Shown here: one piece after another, positions 7,114 to 15,104 of the stretch | Layout: every line of letters begins with the position of its first letter | How positions within the stretch are numbered: position 1 is the stretch's first letter | The notes under the pieces: model-generated | The model's database searches: none | What the model saw: the letters and a program-made list of their open reading frames with translations, nothing else | What the model was told of the DNA's origin: nothing | DNA from: JBLRWS01 sp047921075 | Lineage (GTDB): Bacteria; Bacteroidota; Rhodothermia; Balneolales; Balneolaceae | Assembly (NCBI GenBank): GCA_047921075.1 | Contig: JBLRWS010000054.1 | Coordinates: forward strand, 1-15,106 | DNA: 15,106 bases | Direction: 5' to 3' | Made by a program: the position numbers and the translations under genes

Positions 7114-8229
7114 ATGAAGAAATTGAACGTAGTATCGACGATTATCCTGAGCAGCATGCTGTTGCTGTTTACGCACGATGTACAATCGCAGTCCATTCCC
7201 GGATTCAGTACCGACGTGAGCCAGCGCAGCATTTCGCTGAATGAACTAATCCCCGGCGGGCCCGGTAAAGATGGAATCCCCTCCATCGACGACCCCAAAT
7301 TTATCTCCCAAACCGAAGCCTCCCGTTGGTTACGCGACCAGGAACCGATTGTACTGGTTGAAGTGGACGGAGAAGCGCGTGCTTATCCCATCCAGATTTT
7401 AATGTGGCACGAAATGGTGAACGACTGGTTCGGCGACAGGCCTGTGCTGGTTACCTTCTGCCCGCTCTGCTACTCGGCTATTACATTTGACCGGCGCATA
7501 AACGGCGAAGTTCACGAATTTGGCGTATCGGGCATGCTGCGCAAAAGCGACATGATTATGTACGACCGTAACACCGAAAGCCTCTGGCAACAGTTTTCTG
7601 CCGAAGCACTTGTGGGTGAATATACCGGGGAGTTTCTGGATGTGATTCCAAGTCAAATCATCTCCTTCGCACAATTTCGCGAAAACTTTCCCGGTGCGCA
7701 GGTCCTTAGCCGCGACACCGGCCACCGGCGCAACTACGGCCAAAACCCCTATGTTGGCTATGACGATATTAACAGCAATCCATGGGCACTGCAGGAGAGC
7801 CCAACCGATCGGATGAAGCCAATGGAGAAGGTGCTGGGTGTACGTGTTGGTGATAATACCATGACCTACCCCTACTCTGTAACCCGAGAACGGGTGGTTT
7901 TGCAAGATGATCTGGGCGGCAAAAACCTGGTTATTTTTCATACGGAAGGAGCTGTTTCGGCCATGGACCGAAGCACCATCCACCGCTCGCGCGAGGATGG
8001 CTCAACCGGTGTCTTTTTCCGGGAAGTAGACGGGCAAACGCTCGACTTTGAATATGTAAACGGCGAAATCAAAGACAAGCAGACGGGCAGCACCTGGAGC
8101 GTGGTTGGCCGCGCTACCGCCGGACCAATGGAGGGCAAACAGCTCGAAACAGCCATCTATGGCGATTATTTTGCTTTTGCATGGCTGGTGTTCTATCCCG
8201 AGTCGCCCATTTTTGCTTCCAACCGGTAA
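7114..8229 (+). CDS. Exported DUF3179 domain protein
   Basis: A 371-residue protein with an N-terminal signal peptide (MKKLNVVSTIILSSMLLLF, likely cleaved near VQSQ at residue 26). The mature part matches the DUF3179 family as I remember it: YPIQILMWHEMVND (residues 91-104), the two-cysteine motif VTFCPLCYSAITFDR (Cys116 and Cys119), GVSGMLRKSDMIMYD (137-151), TESLWQQF, and the C-terminal YGDYFAFAWLVFYPE. The paired cysteines plus conserved His/Glu look like a metal or redox site, but no function is established to my knowledge. The ATG at 7114 sits directly before the signal peptide. It is transcribed alone: divergent from the kinase and closed by the intrinsic terminator at 8264-8302. The length is typical of the family. 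Confidence 0.88.
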   Translation: MKKLNVVSTIILSSMLLLFTHDVQSQSIPGFSTDVSQRSISLNELIPGGPGKDGIPSIDDPKFISQTEASRWLRDQEPIVLVEVDGEARAYPIQILMWHEMVNDWFGDRPVLVTFCPLCYSAITFDRRINGEVHEFGVSGMLRKSDMIMYDRNTESLWQQFSAEALVGEYTGEFLDVIPSQIISFAQFRENFPGAQVLSRDTGHRRNYGQNPYVGYDDINSNPWALQESPTDRMKPMEKVLGVRVGDNTMTYPYSVTRERVVLQDDLGGKNLVIFHTEGAVSAMDRSTIHRSREDGSTGVFFREVDGQTLDFEYVNGEIKDKQTGSTWSVVGRATAGPMEGKQLETAIYGDYFAFAWLVFYPESPIFASNR

Positions 8230-8237
8230 TGCCGGTT
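8221..8237 (+). repeat. Small inverted repeat over the DUF3179 stop codon
   Basis: AACCGG and CCGGTT (6 + 6 bases) flank a 5-base loop that holds most of the TAA stop. The stem is short and no U-run follows. It may help shield the 3' end of the message or may be incidental; the real terminator lies 27 bases further on. Confidence 0.35.
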
Positions 8238-8263
8238 CAAAGTACACGATAATCTACGGTAAC

Positions 8264-8302
8264 ACCGCGGTTGTGCAGTTTGCATAACCGCGGTTTTTTT
8301 TT
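8264..8302 (+). terminator. Intrinsic terminator of the DUF3179 gene
   Basis: The left arm CCGCGGTTGTGCA (8265-8277) pairs with the right arm TGCATAACCGCGG (8281-8293) across a 3-base loop. The stem is 13 bases with one G-U wobble, plus an outer A-T pair, and a run of nine T (8294-8302) follows. This is a strong rho-independent terminator for plus-strand transcription. It separates the DUF3179 transcript from the MFS-trehalase unit. There is no matching A-run on the left, so it should work in one direction only. Confidence 0.92.
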
Positions 8303-8392
8303 GCACAATCCGCCGGGCGCTCAGCGCTATTTTGCACTATGGCATTTCTGCAGTACATTCTTGCTGCTCTCTAAATCAAGCATTTGCATGGT

Positions 8393-9625
8393 ATGAAACA
8401 TCTTAAGATCAAGCTCTCACTGATATGTAATTATATCATCTTCGCCATTTTATTGAACAGTGTTGGCGTGGTGGTGCTTCAGGTTATTAACGATTTTGGG
8501 GTGAATCCCGAATCGGCCAGTGTTCTGGAGGCATACAAAGACCTCTCCATTGCCATCGCCTCCTTTTTGCTGGCGGCCTATATTCCCCGGTTCGGATACA
8601 AGCGCTCCATGCTGCTCGGCCTTGGCGTCATTATTACCGGCAGCATATTGATGGCGCTTTTTGGCAGCTTCATCATGTCGCAGCTGCTGTATGCCATGGT
8701 GGGTGTCAGTTTTGCACTGGTAAAGGTCTCGGTCTACTCTACGGTAAGCCTCATCACCGACGACTCCAACGATCACGCCAGTTTCATGAGTACACTCGAG
8801 GGCTTTTTTATGGTGGGTGTGCTTGGCGGTTTTTGGCTGTTCGGCTACTTTATTGATATCTCCTCGCAGTACGAGTCCATCACCTGGCTCTCTACCTACT
8901 GGGTACTGGCGGTGATTGGCGGACTGGCATTCATCCTGCTCTTTACCACACAGTTGGATGAGAGCTCGGTAAAAGAGAACAAAAATACGCCGGGACAGGA
9001 TTTTATGCAGATGATCGCCCTGGTTAAATATCCGCTGGTCATCTTTTTTGTGCTCGGGGCATTTTTCTATGTCTACATCGAACAGGCCATTAACACCTGG
9101 CTGCCCACGTTCAACTTTCAGGTGCTGCAGCTGCCTGATGCCATCAGCGTGCAAATGGCCAGTATCTACGCGGGCTCTCTGGCGGCCGGCCGGTTAATTG
9201 GCGGCTGGCTGATGAAGCGCGTTCACTGGTACTATGTGTTGCAGGGTAGCATCATCATTGCCGGTATTCTGGTGCTGCTTGTACTGCCGCTCACCTCCGG
9301 CATTGAGCCGGGCTCGGTAACCGGATGGGGCACCGTGCCGCTGGCTGCCTATCTGCTGCCGGCTATCGGCCTGTTTCTGGCGCCCATCTACCCCACCCTC
9401 AGCTCATCGGTGCTAAGTGCGCTGCCAAAAAACCGGCAGAGCGGCATGACCGGCCTCATCGTTATCTTTTCTGCCCTGGGTGGCACCAGCGGTTCCATCA
9501 TCACCGGCTTTCTCTTTGGGCGGCTGGATGGACAGACCGCATTTTATTACACACTGGTTCCGTTGGTACTGCTGGTCATCATCCTGATTTTCTACAAACG
9601 GCGACGCGAAACCTTTGAACTGTAA
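8393..9625 (+). CDS. MFS transporter, probable sugar (trehalose?) permease
   Basis: A 410-residue integral membrane protein with about 12 hydrophobic segments split by a central cytoplasmic loop (around 185-205, charged, DESSVKENKNTPGQDF). The MFS A-type loop after TM2 reads IPRFGYKRSMLLGLG, and the matching second-half loop reads AAGRLIGGWLMKRVHWY. The frame extends upstream to a TTG at 8384, but the ATG at 8393 is a better start and loses only three residues. No Shine-Dalgarno sequence is seen. The overall pattern resembles the FucP/TsgA-like branch of MFS permeases. The trehalase gene follows after 18 bases on the same strand, so trehalose or a related disaccharide is the most likely substrate, by context only. 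The 90 bases between the upstream terminator and this start must hold the promoter; I could not identify one with confidence. Confidence 0.85.
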   Translation: MKHLKIKLSLICNYIIFAILLNSVGVVVLQVINDFGVNPESASVLEAYKDLSIAIASFLLAAYIPRFGYKRSMLLGLGVIITGSILMALFGSFIMSQLLYAMVGVSFALVKVSVYSTVSLITDDSNDHASFMSTLEGFFMVGVLGGFWLFGYFIDISSQYESITWLSTYWVLAVIGGLAFILLFTTQLDESSVKENKNTPGQDFMQMIALVKYPLVIFFVLGAFFYVYIEQAINTWLPTFNFQVLQLPDAISVQMASIYAGSLAAGRLIGGWLMKRVHWYYVLQGSIIIAGILVLLVLPLTSGIEPGSVTGWGTVPLAAYLLPAIGLFLAPIYPTLSSSVLSALPKNRQSGMTGLIVIFSALGGTSGSIITGFLFGRLDGQTAFYYTLVPLVLLVIILIFYKRRRETFEL

Positions 9626-9643
9626 CCGACATTCACGCATAGT

Positions 9644-11158
9644 ATGGCAGAGCACATTCCATCCGATCTGATTCAATGCTCCGGCGAGCTGTTTGAAGCC
9701 GTACAACAGAGCGGCATCTTCAGCGATTCGAAATACTTTGTAGACTGCACCCCGGCAAAGGACCCATCCGCCATTCTGAAGGCGTTCCGCGCCGAACGCC
9801 ACTCGCCCGGGTTTGACCTCAAAGCGTTCGTTGATGACCATTTTCATCCTCCCGAAAATCCCGGCGAAGAGCTCTCGATGAAGCAGCACGCAACGTGCAG
9901 CGATCATATTCGTGCGTTGTGGCCCCATCTGTTTCGTACATCCGACAAGGATACACCGGAGCACGCCTCGCTGATACCGCTCCCCTATCCCTATGTGGTG
10001 CCGGGCGGCCGCTTTCGGGAAATCTACTACTGGGACAGCTACTTTACCGCGCACGGTCTCGTAACCGACGGCCACGCCGATATGGCGGTTCATATGGCGC
10101 GTAACTTTGCCTATCTCATCAACAACATCGGTCATGTTCCCAACGGAAACCGGGCCTATTACGGCAGCCGTTCGCAGCCGCCCTTTTTTGTGCCTCTAAG
10201 CCAACTTGTGCTGGAGTGTGGAAATGAACAGCTGCTTCAGGAGTTTACGGATGCAGCCATTAAAGAGCACGCCTTCTGGCGGGATGAACCGGGCGAGCCA
10301 AACCGCCGCCTGGTACGCTTCACCGACCGTGATGGAACCGCGCATTCGTTAAACCGATATTGGGATGATCACCCTGCACCCCGGCAGGAATCGTGGATTG
10401 AAGATGTAGAACTGGCCCGGGATGCAGCTCCAGAACAGCCCGAACCGTTTTACCGCCATATTCGTGCTGCCTGCGAATCGGGATGGGATTTTACCAGCCG
10501 CTGGTTTGCAGATGGCCAAAACCTGCGCTCCATTGAAACAACCGATATTCTTCCGGTAGACTTAAATGCACTGCTCTGGTTTTCCGAGACCCGCATCGCC
10601 GCGTGGTGCCGTGAGCTGGGACGGGCCGAAACCGCAAACGAATTTGACACCCGTGCCAACGAGCGAAAAGCATCCATTCAATCGCTGATGTGGGATGACG
10701 AATTGGGTTTCTACGTAGATTATCATCTGAAAAAAAAGAGCGGCAGTGGCCGGCTCTCTCTGGCAGCGGTATACCCTCTCTATGTTGGCTTGGCTGATCA
10801 TCAACAAGCCACACAAATTGCGGAGCGATTGGAGAGGGACTTTCTGGCTGATGGCGGCCTGCTCACCACCCCCGTCAATACCGGGCAGCAGTGGGATGCG
10901 CCAAACGGTTGGGCACCGCTGCAGTGGATGGCCGTTGTGGGGCTGGAACGCTACGGACACACGACACTGGCCGAAACCGTTGCACGCCGATGGCTTGGCC
11001 TGAATGAAGCTGTGTACAAACGCACCGGCAAAATGGTGGAAAAATACAACGTCTCCGACCTGACCAAAAAAGGGGGCGGCGGTGAGTATCCGCTGCAGGA
11101 TGGTTTTGGGTGGAGCAACGGTGTCTATCAGGCACTGCGCGAACGCTATCCCGCCTGA
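9644..11158 (+). CDS. treF: Alpha,alpha-trehalase, glycoside hydrolase family 37, cytoplasmic
   Basis: A 504-residue enzyme that hydrolyses trehalose to two glucose molecules. Both classical trehalase signatures are present: PGGRFREIYYWDSYF (120-134) and QWDAPNGWAPLQWM (416-429). The catalytic-acid segment ESGWDFTSRW has its Asp at 282. The C-terminal lid region has MVEKYNVSD and the Gly-rich GGGGEYPLQDGFGWSNGVY; the general-base Glu belongs to this C-terminal part, but I cannot assign it without alignment. There is no signal peptide, so it is the cytoplasmic (TreF-like) and not the periplasmic (TreA-like) type, consistent with import by the MFS permease 18 bases upstream. Its TGA is directly followed by the reversed stop of the convergent kinase gene, with no spacer. 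Confidence 0.95.
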   Translation: MAEHIPSDLIQCSGELFEAVQQSGIFSDSKYFVDCTPAKDPSAILKAFRAERHSPGFDLKAFVDDHFHPPENPGEELSMKQHATCSDHIRALWPHLFRTSDKDTPEHASLIPLPYPYVVPGGRFREIYYWDSYFTAHGLVTDGHADMAVHMARNFAYLINNIGHVPNGNRAYYGSRSQPPFFVPLSQLVLECGNEQLLQEFTDAAIKEHAFWRDEPGEPNRRLVRFTDRDGTAHSLNRYWDDHPAPRQESWIEDVELARDAAPEQPEPFYRHIRAACESGWDFTSRWFADGQNLRSIETTDILPVDLNALLWFSETRIAAWCRELGRAETANEFDTRANERKASIQSLMWDDELGFYVDYHLKKKSGSGRLSLAAVYPLYVGLADHQQATQIAERLERDFLADGGLLTTPVNTGQQWDAPNGWAPLQWMAVVGLERYGHTTLAETVARRWLGLNEAVYKRTGKMVEKYNVSDLTKKGGGGEYPLQDGFGWSNGVYQALRERYPA

Positions 11159-12025
11159 TTAAAACCGGCTCAGAAATTGTGCGGCCCGATCGGCATAGCC
11201 GCCGCCAAACAGATTTGCGTGCACCAGCAGCGGATAGAGATTGTAGATCGGAATACGTTCCTCAAACCCGGGATCGATGGGGCGCACAGATTCGTAGGCC
11301 CGATAAAACGATTCCGAAAACCCGCCAAACATTCGGGTAAAAGCCAGATCCATTTCCGGGTGGCCGAAGTAGACGGCGGGATCGATCAGTGCCGGTGTGC
11401 CGCTTTTTGTAAAGAGCACGTTACCGCTCCAGAGATCGCCATGCAGCAGCGATGGAGGAGATTCCGGGAAAAGATCGGGCAGCTGTGCATAAAACCGATC
11501 GGCGCAGGAGAGCAGACTGCGCGACAGACGGCCGCCATCTACGGCGCGGCGGAGTTGCGGGTCAATCCGCTCATCCCGAAAGAAATCGTGCCAGACGGCG
11601 TGTTCCCGGTTTCGTTGAGGCAGCCGCCCGATAAAATTGTCGTGATCCAGCCCGAATTGTTCGCCTGTTTTACCATGCAGCTCGGCCAGGCCTTTTCCCA
11701 GCACTTCACGATGCGTATCGGTTGGCGTTCCCGGTTGAAAAAACTCCATCAACAAAAAGCCGGGGCACTCACTGTCCGGCTCGTGCGATACAAAAACGGA
11801 AGGCACTGCCAGAGAGGTCGCCGCCCGCAGCAGATCCAGACCTTGCTCCTCGGCCCGGAACATTCCGCCTGGAGCGGCTTCGTTCCACTTCAAAAAATAG
11901 TCGATACCGCCGGCACGCACACGAGCCGCCCGGTTGATGTCGCCCCCTGACAAGGGCGTTGCCTCTTCAACAGGTGCCGAAAGTTCCCGGCGGATGCGGG
12001 TGCGAATCGATTCAGGAATCATCAT
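11159..12025 (-). CDS. Fructosamine/ribulosamine-3-kinase family protein (protein deglycation)
   Basis: A 288-residue kinase of the fructosamine-3-kinase/APH-like fold, the usual family length. Visible motifs are SGGDINRA near the N-terminus (nucleotide loop), Lys46 in YFLKWN, the linker LLMEFFQPG (91-99), DNFIGRLPQRN (129-139), the catalytic loop LLHGDLWSGNVLF with Asp197 and Asn202, and the metal-binding Asp215 in IDPAVYFGHPEMDLA. Family members phosphorylate the 3-hydroxyl of ketoamines on glycated proteins, which then break down and free the amine; bacterial members tested favour ribulosamines and erythrulosamines over fructosamines. The start is ATG at 12025 (a second ATG follows at once). 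It lies 12 bases downstream of the LMW phosphatase gene, and the pair probably forms an operon. The stop abuts the trehalase stop. Confidence 0.92.
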   Translation of the reverse strand: MMIPESIRTRIRRELSAPVEEATPLSGGDINRAARVRAGGIDYFLKWNEAAPGGMFRAEEQGLDLLRAATSLAVPSVFVSHEPDSECPGFLLMEFFQPGTPTDTHREVLGKGLAELHGKTGEQFGLDHDNFIGRLPQRNREHAVWHDFFRDERIDPQLRRAVDGGRLSRSLLSCADRFYAQLPDLFPESPPSLLHGDLWSGNVLFTKSGTPALIDPAVYFGHPEMDLAFTRMFGGFSESFYRAYESVRPIDPGFEERIPIYNLYPLLVHANLFGGGYADRAAQFLSRF

Positions 12026-12037
12026 GGGCGATGTTCT

Positions 12038-12562
12038 TCACTGTTCAATGTGCTGCTCCAATTGGTCCAATAGCGTCTTACAGCTTCGGTGCACGATATC
12101 AAACACATTCCGAAATCCATCCATGCCACCGTAATAGGGATCGGGCACAGCTCCGGTTCCGGGATCAGGATCAAAATCGCGCATGCGGTAGAGCTTGTCG
12201 GAATAGCGATTCTGTACATCCAGCTCCCGGATGTTTTCAAAATTTTCGTGATCCATCGCCAGAATCATATCAAACTCTTCAAAATCGGCAGGGGTAAATT
12301 TGCGTGCGCGGGAATTGAGTTCCACACCGTTTTCTTCGGCAATTTTTTGGCTTTTGCTGTTGGCTGGCTCACCCACATGATAGGCCGCCGTACCGGCCGA
12401 ATCGATATAAAAATAGGAGGCGAGACCCCGTTTGTTCACCAAATGCTGAAAAATACCTTCGGCAGTCGGGCTGCGGCAAATATTTCCGAGGCAGACAAAA
12501 CAGACGGCATAGGGATTTTCTTTGGTGATGGGGCGCTCTACTTGGGCGTTGATACCGGGCAT
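12038..12562 (-). CDS. Low-molecular-weight protein tyrosine phosphatase family (possible ribulosamine-5-phosphatase)
   Basis: A 174-residue cytoplasmic phosphatase. The P-loop CLGNICRS holds the nucleophile Cys24 and Arg30, and the general acid is Asp141 in VPDPYYGG. The body (STAG-like DSAGTAAYHVGEPAN, then FDMILAMDHEN) is typical. It has about 16 residues before the first strand, somewhat longer than usual, but no internal ATG offers a shorter start. It is the first gene of a two-gene unit with the fructosamine-3-kinase-type gene 12 bases downstream. LMW-PTP/FN3K adjacency is a known bacterial pattern, and human LMW-PTP-A has been shown to dephosphorylate protein ribulosamine-5-phosphate. 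The likely role here is therefore to make ribulosamine from ribose-5-phosphate adducts for the kinase to remove. A tyrosine-phosphatase role cannot be excluded. Confidence 0.93.
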   Translation of the reverse strand: MPGINAQVERPITKENPYAVCFVCLGNICRSPTAEGIFQHLVNKRGLASYFYIDSAGTAAYHVGEPANSKSQKIAEENGVELNSRARKFTPADFEEFDMILAMDHENFENIRELDVQNRYSDKLYRMRDFDPDPGTGAVPDPYYGGMDGFRNVFDIVHRSCKTLLDQLEQHIEQ

Positions 12563-12743
12563 GATAAAAGTGGTTTTAAGATTGTTCTATTCTGTTTTAT
12601 TAACCGAAAAGCTCGTTTTTTCGTTGATCAGATTCAACTATAATGCGCCTGTGCAGAGCGCTAATAAAAAGTTGTAAAGTGCTGTGCATCCCTCCCGACG
12701 CTTTCGGATATTAAACCACTTATTGAAACAGAACCCAATCACG
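12563..12743. promoter_or_regulatory. Divergent intergenic region between the phosphatase and S9 peptidase genes
   Basis: These 181 bases lie between two divergent starts and should hold both promoters. A perfect TATAAT hexamer is at 12639-12644 on the plus strand, about 100 bases ahead of the peptidase ATG, but no TTGACA-like partner sits at the usual spacing. The 7-base word CTGTGCA is repeated at 12649-12655 and 12682-12688. No open frame of note and no terminator-like hairpin were seen. Confidence 0.35.
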
Positions 12744-15104
12744 ATGATGACACAACGAATACTACGTGGCTTTTTGCTGATACTATTTTCGCTCGGTATG
12801 GCTCTAACTGCCGATGCCCAACAAAACGCAAACTTTGAACGAGCCGAGCAGTTTACATCCGACCGGATGCAAAAACTGGTAGGCAGCACCTTTGTTCGCA
12901 CCAACTGGATTGAAGACGAAGACCGCTTCTGGTACGAATGGGAAGATGCCGATGGCAAACGATGGGAATTTGTGGATGCCGCACGGCAATCCCGCCGTCC
13001 GCTGTTCGACAGGGGATTGATTGCCGAACGCCTCTCGGAAGAATTTAATCGCGGATTTGATGCTAAAAATCTGGAAATCAGAGGATTTGACTACGACACC
13101 GATCGCGGCTTTTTCACCTTTCATGTAGATAGTGTCGAGTTTAAATATCACATCGATCGCGACGAGCTGGTGCGGGGCGACTCCCTGAAACCCGACGAAA
13201 GCGAGCGGTGGCAAACCTTTTCGCCCGACAGTACCTGGATCGCCTTTGCCCGCGAGCACGACCTCTATGTGATGCGCGCCGATGATCCCGACAGTACCGA
13301 AATTCGCCTTACCAACGACGGCGAGCGGTGGTACAGCTTTCAGGCGGATCATGGAGATACCACCTCCACCAAACGGCTTCGGTCGCGTGCACAATGGTTC
13401 GAAGATTCTCAAAAACTCTACGTAAAACGCCAGGATTGGCGCGAAGTTGGCGAGCTGTGGGTCATCAATACCATCAAGCAGCGGCCGGAACTGGAAACCT
13501 ATAAATACAACCTGCCCGGCGAGGACGATCACTATCAGGATGAAATCATCGTCTTTGATATGGACACCCACGAAAGCGTACGGCTCGACACCGACAAGTG
13601 GCCCGATCAATCACTGGGAGGGGTCTACTTTAGCAACGGCGGCATCTACACCTCCGACCAATCCGACTACCTCTGGATTCTGCGCCGCACCCGCACGTGG
13701 GACGAAATTGATGTGGTAAAAGCCAACACCGCCACCGGAGAAGCCGAGGTGCTCTGGTCGGAAAAGAGCGAACCCTATTTTAATGTGATGAACTCCTATC
13801 TGGGCGTCATCAACAATGGCGAAGAGTATCTGTGGCAGAGCGAACGCACCGGCTGGGGACAGCTCTACCGTTACGACAGCCAGGGGAATCTGATAAACCG
13901 CGTAACCCGGGGACAATTTATGGTAGCCGATGTGGCCGCCATCGACACCACAGCACGCACCATCTTCTTTGAGGGGTATGGTGCCGAGGAGGGCCGCAAT
14001 CCATTTCATGCGCACTATTACAAAGTGAACTTCGACGGCTCGGGCCAGGAGCTCATCACCCCCGAAGAGGCCAACCACAACGTATCGTTCAGCGACAGCC
14101 GGGGCTATTTTGTACAGAATTTTTCACGGCCCGATCTGCCGCCAAAAACGGTACTTCGCGATCACCGCGGGCGCCTGATTATGGAACTGGAACAGACCGA
14201 TATCTCCCGGCTGGAAGAGACCGGCTACACGCTGCCCGAGGTCATTTCGGTGAAGGCAGCCGATGGGCGAACCGATCTGTACGGGGTGATGTGGAAGCCG
14301 AGCCATTTCGATCCCGATAAAGAGTATCCCATCATATCGTACGTCTATCCGGGGCCGCAGGTAGAACCCTATCCGCGTGGATTTTCCATCGGCGGAACCG
14401 CGGCACGGGCCCAGGCTTTGTCGGAGGTCGGCTTTGTGGTGGTAGCTCTGGGGAACCGCGGCGGAAGCCCGTTACGCGAAAAATGGTATCATCAATTCGG
14501 GCACGACAATCTGCGTGACTACGCACTGCCCGACAACCGGTACGGAATTGAGCAATTGGCTTCCAAACGTTCCTACATCGATCTCTCGCGGGTGGGCATT
14601 TACGGCCACTCCGGTGGCGGATTTATGAGTACCGCTGCGCTGCTTACCTACCCCGACTTTTTCAAGGTGGCCGTCTCCTCGGCGGGCAACCACGATAACA
14701 ACGTATACAACATCTGGTGGGGCGAAATTCACCACGGGGTATCGGCCAAAACCGACTCCGTGACGGTAACCAACGGCGACGGTGACGAGGTAAAAGAGGA
14801 GCGAACCACGTTCAGCTCGCGCATACCGGCCAACCAGGAGCTGGCTTCCAATTTGCAGGGACGATTGCTGCTGGTGCACGGCGAGATGGATAACAACGTA
14901 CACCCCGCCAACACCTACCGCATGGTAGATGCACTGATACGCGCCGGAAAACGGTTTGATCTGATGATCTTCCCGGAGGCGCGCCACGGGTTCGGCCGCT
15001 ACAGCGCCTACTTCGAACGGATGCTGTGGGATTATTTTGCCGAACACCTGCTCGACTATCGCGCCGAGGGTGTCGATTACAACATCCCGGATCATCTGGA
15101 GTAG
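12744..15104 (+). CDS. Secreted S9 family serine peptidase (DPP-IV-like)
   Basis: A 786-residue exported peptidase. The frame extends upstream to a GTG at 12684, but the ATG at 12744 (another follows at 12747) directly precedes the signal peptide (MMTQRILRGFLLILFSLGMA ... ADAQ) and is preferred. Residues of about 130-500 form the DPP-IV N-terminal beta-propeller (repeated blades such as TFSPDSTWIAFAREHDLYVM). Residues of about 520-786 form the alpha/beta-hydrolase. The triad is visible: Ser623 in YGHSGGGFMS, Asp716 in HGEMDNNVHP and His748 in ARHGFGRY. The nucleophile elbow is GHSGGG and not the GWSYGG of classical DPP-IV, and no clear Glu-Glu dipeptide-binding motif is seen in the propeller, so strict X-Pro dipeptidase activity is uncertain. 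A charged insert (about 672-690, DSVTVTNGDGDEVKEE) lies between Ser and Asp. The gene ends 2 bases before the window end. Confidence 0.93.
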   Translation: MMTQRILRGFLLILFSLGMALTADAQQNANFERAEQFTSDRMQKLVGSTFVRTNWIEDEDRFWYEWEDADGKRWEFVDAARQSRRPLFDRGLIAERLSEEFNRGFDAKNLEIRGFDYDTDRGFFTFHVDSVEFKYHIDRDELVRGDSLKPDESERWQTFSPDSTWIAFAREHDLYVMRADDPDSTEIRLTNDGERWYSFQADHGDTTSTKRLRSRAQWFEDSQKLYVKRQDWREVGELWVINTIKQRPELETYKYNLPGEDDHYQDEIIVFDMDTHESVRLDTDKWPDQSLGGVYFSNGGIYTSDQSDYLWILRRTRTWDEIDVVKANTATGEAEVLWSEKSEPYFNVMNSYLGVINNGEEYLWQSERTGWGQLYRYDSQGNLINRVTRGQFMVADVAAIDTTARTIFFEGYGAEEGRNPFHAHYYKVNFDGSGQELITPEEANHNVSFSDSRGYFVQNFSRPDLPPKTVLRDHRGRLIMELEQTDISRLEETGYTLPEVISVKAADGRTDLYGVMWKPSHFDPDKEYPIISYVYPGPQVEPYPRGFSIGGTAARAQALSEVGFVVVALGNRGGSPLREKWYHQFGHDNLRDYALPDNRYGIEQLASKRSYIDLSRVGIYGHSGGGFMSTAALLTYPDFFKVAVSSAGNHDNNVYNIWWGEIHHGVSAKTDSVTVTNGDGDEVKEERTTFSSRIPANQELASNLQGRLLLVHGEMDNNVHPANTYRMVDALIRAGKRFDLMIFPEARHGFGRYSAYFERMLWDYFAEHLLDYRAEGVDYNIPDHLE

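Noticed and set aside
7399..7983. 194-codon minus-strand open frame inside the DUF3179 gene
   Set aside because: The plus-strand protein carries clear family motifs over the same bases; the antisense product shows no domain or start signal.
8301..8337. Bacteroidota-type promoter (TTG ... TATTTTG) ahead of the MFS gene
   Set aside because: The -7-like word is one T short of TAnnTTTG and the gap to the TTG is about 25 bases, too long for the consensus.
10730..10738. A AAA AAG slippery heptamer in frame in the trehalase gene (possible -1 frameshift)
   Set aside because: The enzyme is complete in the zero frame with both signatures on either side, and no long -1 frame or clear downstream pairing structure was seen.
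12604..12622. Hairpin-like CGAAAA ... TTTTCG near the phosphatase start as a terminator
   Set aside because: The arms are all A/T apart from one C-G pair and the position is between two divergent starts, where a terminator is not expected.
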